A stretch of DNA of 64,000 nt from Planctomycetaceae bacterium (GTDB lineage: Bacteria; Planctomycetota; Planctomycetia; Pirellulales; Pirellulaceae): assembly GCA_020638975.1 (NCBI GenBank), contig JACKHN010000008.1:124001-188000 (forward strand), written 5' to 3'. A program made the position numbers and the translations under genes. Of the stretch, positions 60,120 through 64,000 are shown in pieces; within the stretch, counting starts at the first letter, position 1, and each line of letters begins with the position of its first letter. The notes beneath the pieces were generated by a model that did no database searches, was not told the origin of the DNA, and worked only from the letters and a program-made list of their open reading frames with translations.

Positions 60120-60462
60120 TTATTGTTTGGGCGGTGCTAACACCCAACTCGGCCAAGCACCTATTGCAAATGATTCGGGGGCTTTACAGCCCCGGCAGAG
60201 GTTGTTGCGACCCTCCGGGCCGGTGATACGATGCCCGTCTCCAAAGATATTAAAAGCGCTGGCTTCGGAAAGCCGTCGTACATAACGGCGAACGGTATCC
60301 GGACAGACTCCTAGGTAATCGGACGGAGCCTTGCCCCTAAATCAAATAGCGCAACTTCACAACTCATGCCTCGCGTTGTGATTTGCGACGAGCAGCGATC
60401 TGCAAACACCGAAAGGTACTGGCAATGCCAGGGCTGTTCGGTTTTTCAAGCCGTGTAGTTTG

Positions 60463-60518
60463 TAACCTGAAGCGTCAGTGACGCTGACGCTGTGAATTCC
60501 TCACTTACGTGTCGGGTT
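60463..60518. repeat. Palindromic repeat (family A), diverged copy
   Basis: Left arm AACCTGAAGCGTCAGTGACG and right arm CCTCACTTACGTGTCGGGTT are only partly complementary; clearly related to 53059-53119. Confidence 0.65.
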
Positions 60519-60569
60519 TCGATTGCTGGTGACGATATAAACTCAAAACTGAAGATCCGAAAAACCCTA

Positions 60570-60695
60570 CTGGCAATGCTCGACAATGTCACTCACCCCG
60601 CCGACATCTTCCCCACCAACCGCTTCTCCGCCCAAGACCTTTCGGAACCGCCTCTCGAACTCCACTGTTCATCAGAGGGGCAGCCATCGGTTCGA
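60570..60695 (+). pseudogene. Duplicated 3' fragment of the menC-like gene
   Basis: 126 bases that align without gaps to 57451-57576 of menC with ten differences (about 92% identical by eye). Translated it gives PADIFPTNRFSAQDLSEPPL, matching residues about 304-345 of MenC. It has no start or barrel domain, so it is a non-functional relic. Confidence 0.88.
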
Positions 60696-60881
60696 AGCGT
60701 TCTGGATCATCCCTAACCTTGCCGAGAGTGCCTGAAGCAACTCATGCGGAAACGGGCGATCGATACTCGGTCAGAAATGATCGTTATATGCGCAGCCACG
60801 CATCTCGCGAGTTCGCTGAAAGGACATTCATAGCTACAAGAAACCCAATCGTGCCGCGCGATCACAGTTCCGAGATAATCA
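60696..60881. other. Gene-free remainder before the pseudopilin gene
   Basis: Nothing recognisable; short ORFs here have no homology-like features. Confidence 0.4.
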
Positions 60882-62630
60882 TCAATTCGGAACGAAACTA
60901 GATTCGACGGTTGCCTGTCTTACTTGACGGCTACTGTGGTCGACTATCCGAATACGCACCTGAATCGCTCGTAGCGGATACAAATAAGGTGGCGAGGTTT
61001 CACGTTCGCCGAGGTCATCAACGCCGTTGATACCGTCTGTATCGAGGGCATTAGTGCCTTCGTCGATTAACGGAATATTTGGCGTGGTAGAGTTATTGTC
61101 GTGATCGTAAGTATCCCCGTCTTGGTTTATGCCATCGTACTCGTAATGAAATGACCAAGTATCATAGGTTGCTTCCGAGAGCTGCGACTTCGTCGCGACA
61201 CCGCTAGAAAAGTGAGACCAGCCTGAATTACTTGGATTCGTGAGCAAGTTGTATGTGTACGCTGTGGCACCAGCACCATGCACTTTGCCACCATAGTTGA
61301 GGTCGACAAACGCACCACTACCGACTCGGTTGACATATCGGTTCGAAGGAGATGAACTAACTTGAATACGATTGGTTCCGACCGTGGACATTGCTCCAAA
61401 GCCGTAGTCGCCAGGAATCATTGGCTCGTCATCCGATCTAGCCCAACCGGCTTCACTCGAATCGTCAACGGTGCTATTACCGTCATCGTCGACTCCGGCT
61501 TGTCCCCAACCCCCATCTTCACCAACATGGGCAGCGACAATAGCCAATGGATCATAGGCGCGAATGTCAAACGCCAACAAGTGCGGTAGCATGACATCCT
61601 CGCCTTGATAATCACCCGTCTTAATCGCACCCGGTTCGGCGAATTGCGGGCTATTTGGGAAGGGCTGGCGAATCAGAGGCAATGATGTCGCACTCGTGAA
61701 ATCACGGTCGATCGAGAAGGGAAAGGTCGCTCCGTAATAGCGTAGATTTGGCGCGTTCGTCGAATCTAAAGCTACGACACGGCGATGTGCAAATCGATTC
61801 TCACGTTTCGTCAGGTCGCCCAAGGTATTCGCAACTACAAACACTTGCAAGTCGGTGCCCGACATACCTGACAACTGCGTAACTAGGCGAACCGAAAGAT
61901 CGTTTTGAGAAAAAAATAACCGTAGATCATTATAAAGAGACTGTAGGTCCGGTTGCGATGTAATCGTATATGTACCTGTATTCGGAAACGTGGCGACCGT
62001 TCCCAGATCTGGTCGAATGAGCAGCGTGCGCCGATACAAGGTGTAGTCTTCAAATTCGGCAGGCTCCAAAGTCCCATTTCCATTCACATCGGTTAGAGTA
62101 GCGAACCAGACAATTTCCGCGAGTGGCGACTCGATTGTCGTTACGCCACCCGTCCCGTTGCTTCGGGAGCCCAAAAAAAGTTCCCGGTCGTTACGAGCCG
62201 TGAACATCAAGATATCATCGGCGTCTCCGAAACTGGTATTTGGGACAGACCAAGCGAATCGAATAGCGTCGTGATCGGCACCATCAAGATACTCAAAATA
62301 TCCCAAGCCCGCAGAAGGATCCGGCCAAGGACGCGTTGGGATCGTCAATCCTGACAAATCGTCCTGTAATCGGAGCGAAACGGCTCGTAATTGTCCCGCC
62401 ATTTCTAATGACGCGCGATTCGTCGACACACCAGTCCCAACAATTGAAAACGCTTGTGCCAAGGCGGCCACTAGCATCAAAGTTAAGGCCGTTGCCACTA
62501 GCATCTCGATCAAGGTGAATGCCGCCCTTTGATTAGCACATCCGCGAGCGTGAAAGTCGCAGTAGCGAACCGACGCTTGGTTTCGCCGATGATTCCTGGT
62601 TTCGTTCAACAATCTATCTCCTGTACGCAT
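60882..62630 (-). CDS. Type II secretion/pseudopilin-like protein with prepilin N-terminus
   Basis: A 582-residue protein. Near residue 37 a prepilin cleavage and methylation motif is present (AAFTLIEMLVATALTLMLVAALAQAF), so the mature protein would start at Phe after cleavage, with the hydrophobic helix embedded in a pilus-like fibre. The remainder is a large exported domain, rich in Asp, Asn, Gly and Ser (ADHDAIRFAWSVPNTSFGDADDIL, GINGVDDLGERE). GspJ-like or planctomycete exported pseudopilin; the exact role is unknown. The ATG at 62630 follows a gap of 48 bases to the next gene upstream. Confidence 0.78.
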   Translation of the reverse strand: MRTGDRLLNETRNHRRNQASVRYCDFHARGCANQRAAFTLIEMLVATALTLMLVAALAQAFSIVGTGVSTNRASLEMAGQLRAVSLRLQDDLSGLTIPTRPWPDPSAGLGYFEYLDGADHDAIRFAWSVPNTSFGDADDILMFTARNDRELFLGSRSNGTGGVTTIESPLAEIVWFATLTDVNGNGTLEPAEFEDYTLYRRTLLIRPDLGTVATFPNTGTYTITSQPDLQSLYNDLRLFFSQNDLSVRLVTQLSGMSGTDLQVFVVANTLGDLTKRENRFAHRRVVALDSTNAPNLRYYGATFPFSIDRDFTSATSLPLIRQPFPNSPQFAEPGAIKTGDYQGEDVMLPHLLAFDIRAYDPLAIVAAHVGEDGGWGQAGVDDDGNSTVDDSSEAGWARSDDEPMIPGDYGFGAMSTVGTNRIQVSSSPSNRYVNRVGSGAFVDLNYGGKVHGAGATAYTYNLLTNPSNSGWSHFSSGVATKSQLSEATYDTWSFHYEYDGINQDGDTYDHDNNSTTPNIPLIDEGTNALDTDGINGVDDLGERETSPPYLYPLRAIQVRIRIVDHSSRQVRQATVESSFVPN

Positions 62631-62678
62631 CGCACTCTATGGCTGCTCTTTTCAAGTCACCTCAGTACGACGACGAGG

Positions 62679-64000
62679 CTACTCGACGATCCGTCGCAAA
62701 AGAATTGCGTCATCAACATTGTGGTTTTCGCCAGGCTGAAATGCGACGGGAATCGAACGATCCACGATGTAAAATGCTCGATGACGTTTCACGCTGCCCG
62801 TCTCACGACCGGCCTCCTGACCAAGTCGCTCGACGTAAACGCCGCTACCCGTCGTTGTCTCTTCAACATTTACTTCAAACATTCCCATAGTGACCCAAAT
62901 TGCGTAGACATTGGATCGGGTCGTTACGAGATTGGACAAACGTTGCAGATTCTGGTACCGAAAGTAGGGGTTGCGGTTGGGCTCGACATGAACGCCTCCG
63001 GTAGTAACCGCAAATTTGGCATCCGTTTCTGTCTGAGTAGTGGTTGATGTTGTGGCGATGCTACGCAACAAAGTCGCTTCGACGCCGGCTCGCAACATAG
63101 GTTGTGGCGGGGTAGTCATAGGTGGAGGGGAAGGCGCGTACCTGGGAACCAGATCACCTGCGCCGGATGCACGGAACGGGTTTCCGAAAAACGTCGGCAC
63201 CATCGGATCAAGAGCTACCGCTGCCGCGCCTGTAGTCCCATAGCCGCGGCGACTGTCCACTAAAGAGTTAAAGTCCGGCAATGTGCTGTTTGGACCACGG
63301 ATCGCGTCCCACACACGTGGTTCGAAGATTGTATTAATATTTGGCTTTCCTGGCTCACGGAACGAGAACACTCGGTCGAAAGGCGGTTGCAGCAATGCGG
63401 TCCCGGTGCCGCTAGCAAAGCTGTTGGGATCAAGCCAAGTTTCCGTCCCCATAAACCGTGAGGGAACGTGCGTATAGTCAAACAGACGATAGAGGTTCGT
63501 GGCTGGGGTTGGAGGCGAAATCCCCGCCGTATCAAAGTACGTCGTCTCGAAAAAGTTCAGAAGATGACCGAATTGCCGCGTACCGCTAGTGGCGTCGTAA
63601 ACGGTCGGAAGTGCTGCTGTCGTATCGATCATCGAATAGTCCCGTAATAGTCTTGACGAACGACTGTGGGGAACGAGCATCATCTCGTGCTGGCTGACAT
63701 ACGGACGGTTATTCCAAGTTAGCCACGAGAAGGGATGGCCGAAGCCAGAGCTTGAGTTCGGCGCACCAACATACTCGTCTGACGGAGCGGTTGTTTGCGT
63801 CGAATCATCAAAGTTCTTTATGAAACGCGTTCCAAACGAGTTGTTCAGCCCACCCAACGTTTGCAAGAAGTCTTCGTTGAAGAAATGATTTGCAATTGCA
63901 CCGGCACCCGTAGCTCGCGGTGGCGTTGTCGTGTACGACCACAGATTTCGTGGGGGCGTGCTTCCCGCTACTCCGCGTTCGCGACTTGAGAATGTTGTAC
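62679..64000 (-). CDS. Large protein upstream of the pseudopilin gene, 5' end outside the window
   Basis: At least 440 residues; the frame is open to base 64000 with no stop, so the start lies beyond the window. The sequence is low in charged residues and rich in Ser, Thr, Pro and Gly (TTAPSDEYVGAPNSSSGFGHPF, TTQTETDAKFAVTTGGVHVEPN). It ends in a block resembling the last part of planctomycete pilin-cluster proteins (HRAFYIVDRSIPVAFQPGENHNVDD). It lies 48 bases upstream of the pseudopilin gene, so the two are probably co-transcribed. No enzyme motif seen. Confidence 0.72.
   Translation of the reverse strand, partial: TTFSSRERGVAGSTPPRNLWSYTTTPPRATGAGAIANHFFNEDFLQTLGGLNNSFGTRFIKNFDDSTQTTAPSDEYVGAPNSSSGFGHPFSWLTWNNRPYVSQHEMMLVPHSRSSRLLRDYSMIDTTAALPTVYDATSGTRQFGHLLNFFETTYFDTAGISPPTPATNLYRLFDYTHVPSRFMGTETWLDPNSFASGTGTALLQPPFDRVFSFREPGKPNINTIFEPRVWDAIRGPNSTLPDFNSLVDSRRGYGTTGAAAVALDPMVPTFFGNPFRASGAGDLVPRYAPSPPPMTTPPQPMLRAGVEATLLRSIATTSTTTQTETDAKFAVTTGGVHVEPNRNPYFRYQNLQRLSNLVTTRSNVYAIWVTMGMFEVNVEETTTGSGVYVERLGQEAGRETGSVKRHRAFYIVDRSIPVAFQPGENHNVDDAILLRRIVE

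Larger units (their letters stand above)
58286..60207. repeat. Palindromic element split by the IS insertion
   Basis: Ends read CCTGCCGGGGCTGTAAAGCC at 58291-58310 and, inverted, GGGGCTTTACAGCCCCGGCAG at about 60178-60198. Inner arms ACCAATACCCACATCT (58314-58329) and AGATGTGGGTAATGGT (58547-58562) pair. A second pair (left CTAAGCATCGGCCAAACAAT, right TTATTGTTTGGG) flanks the IS. The IS at 58622-60119 interrupts it. Confidence 0.6.

Noticed and set aside
60492..60716. ORF containing MenC-like sequence as a gene
   Set aside because: Only the duplicated menC fragment is recognisable; no start context or full domain.

Overview
The window looks like chromosomal DNA of a planctomycete, probably of the Pirellulales. 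The evidence is a DUF1501 / PSCyt1-DUF1549-DUF1553 gene pair, bacterial genes of the tetrahydromethanopterin (H4MPT) C1 pathway, BamA-type outer-membrane assembly genes, many small zinc-ribbon and signal-peptide proteins, and many palindromic intergenic repeats. This placement is inferred from gene content; no 16S or similar marker is present.

Layout. 1-2.2 kb: the end of a MacB-like ABC exporter ATPase and its permease, then a minus-strand pair encoding a [2Fe-2S] ferredoxin and a P-II signal protein. 2.5-7.6 kb: a RimI-like acetyltransferase, an acyltransferase, and a C1 block (ATP-grasp protein, formaldehyde-activating enzyme Fae, methylene-H4MPT dehydrogenase). 7.6-10.8 kb: BamA apparently split into a POTRA-only protein and a separate barrel protein. 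11-19 kb: MsbA-like ABC exporter, short-chain dehydrogenase, purN with a small nucleotidyltransferase pair, and a large ileS carrying an in-frame palindromic repeat. 19-25.7 kb: a very acidic protein, an HpcH/HpaI aldolase, and a glycogen block (glgA, galT, GH57). 25.7-31.5 kb: a ROK regulator followed by the DUF1549/1553 and DUF1501 pair. 31.5-40 kb: accessory DNA with a vWA protein, tandem palindromic elements, a coupled zinc-ribbon/membrane pair, a decayed hydrolase, truncated mobile-element genes around a sulfatase, and tRNA-Pro(CGG). 40-46.4 kb: a large secreted protein, nadE, a methyltransferase and a beta-propeller protein. 46.6-52 kb: a membrane protein / ABC transporter cluster resembling GldA/GldF/GldG systems. 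52-57.7 kb: a REC-HATPase protein, a hybrid histidine kinase with two receivers and an Hpt domain, and a menC-type enolase. 57.7-60.9 kb: a repeat- and insertion-rich zone with an IS4-type element whose transposase is frameshifted, nested in a palindromic element, followed by a duplicated fragment of menC. 60.9-64 kb: two pseudopilin-system-like proteins on the minus strand, the last running off the window.

The least ordinary observations are the two-gene BamA; repeats that have become part of genes (an insert inside IleRS, the last codons and stop of nadE, the stop codon of the vWA gene); a 45-residue zinc-ribbon gene overlapping a membrane-protein gene in ATGA fashion; and the nested insertion zone after menC. 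No CRISPR array, phage or obvious defence island was found. All calls are from reading sequence and translated proteins; no database search was possible.
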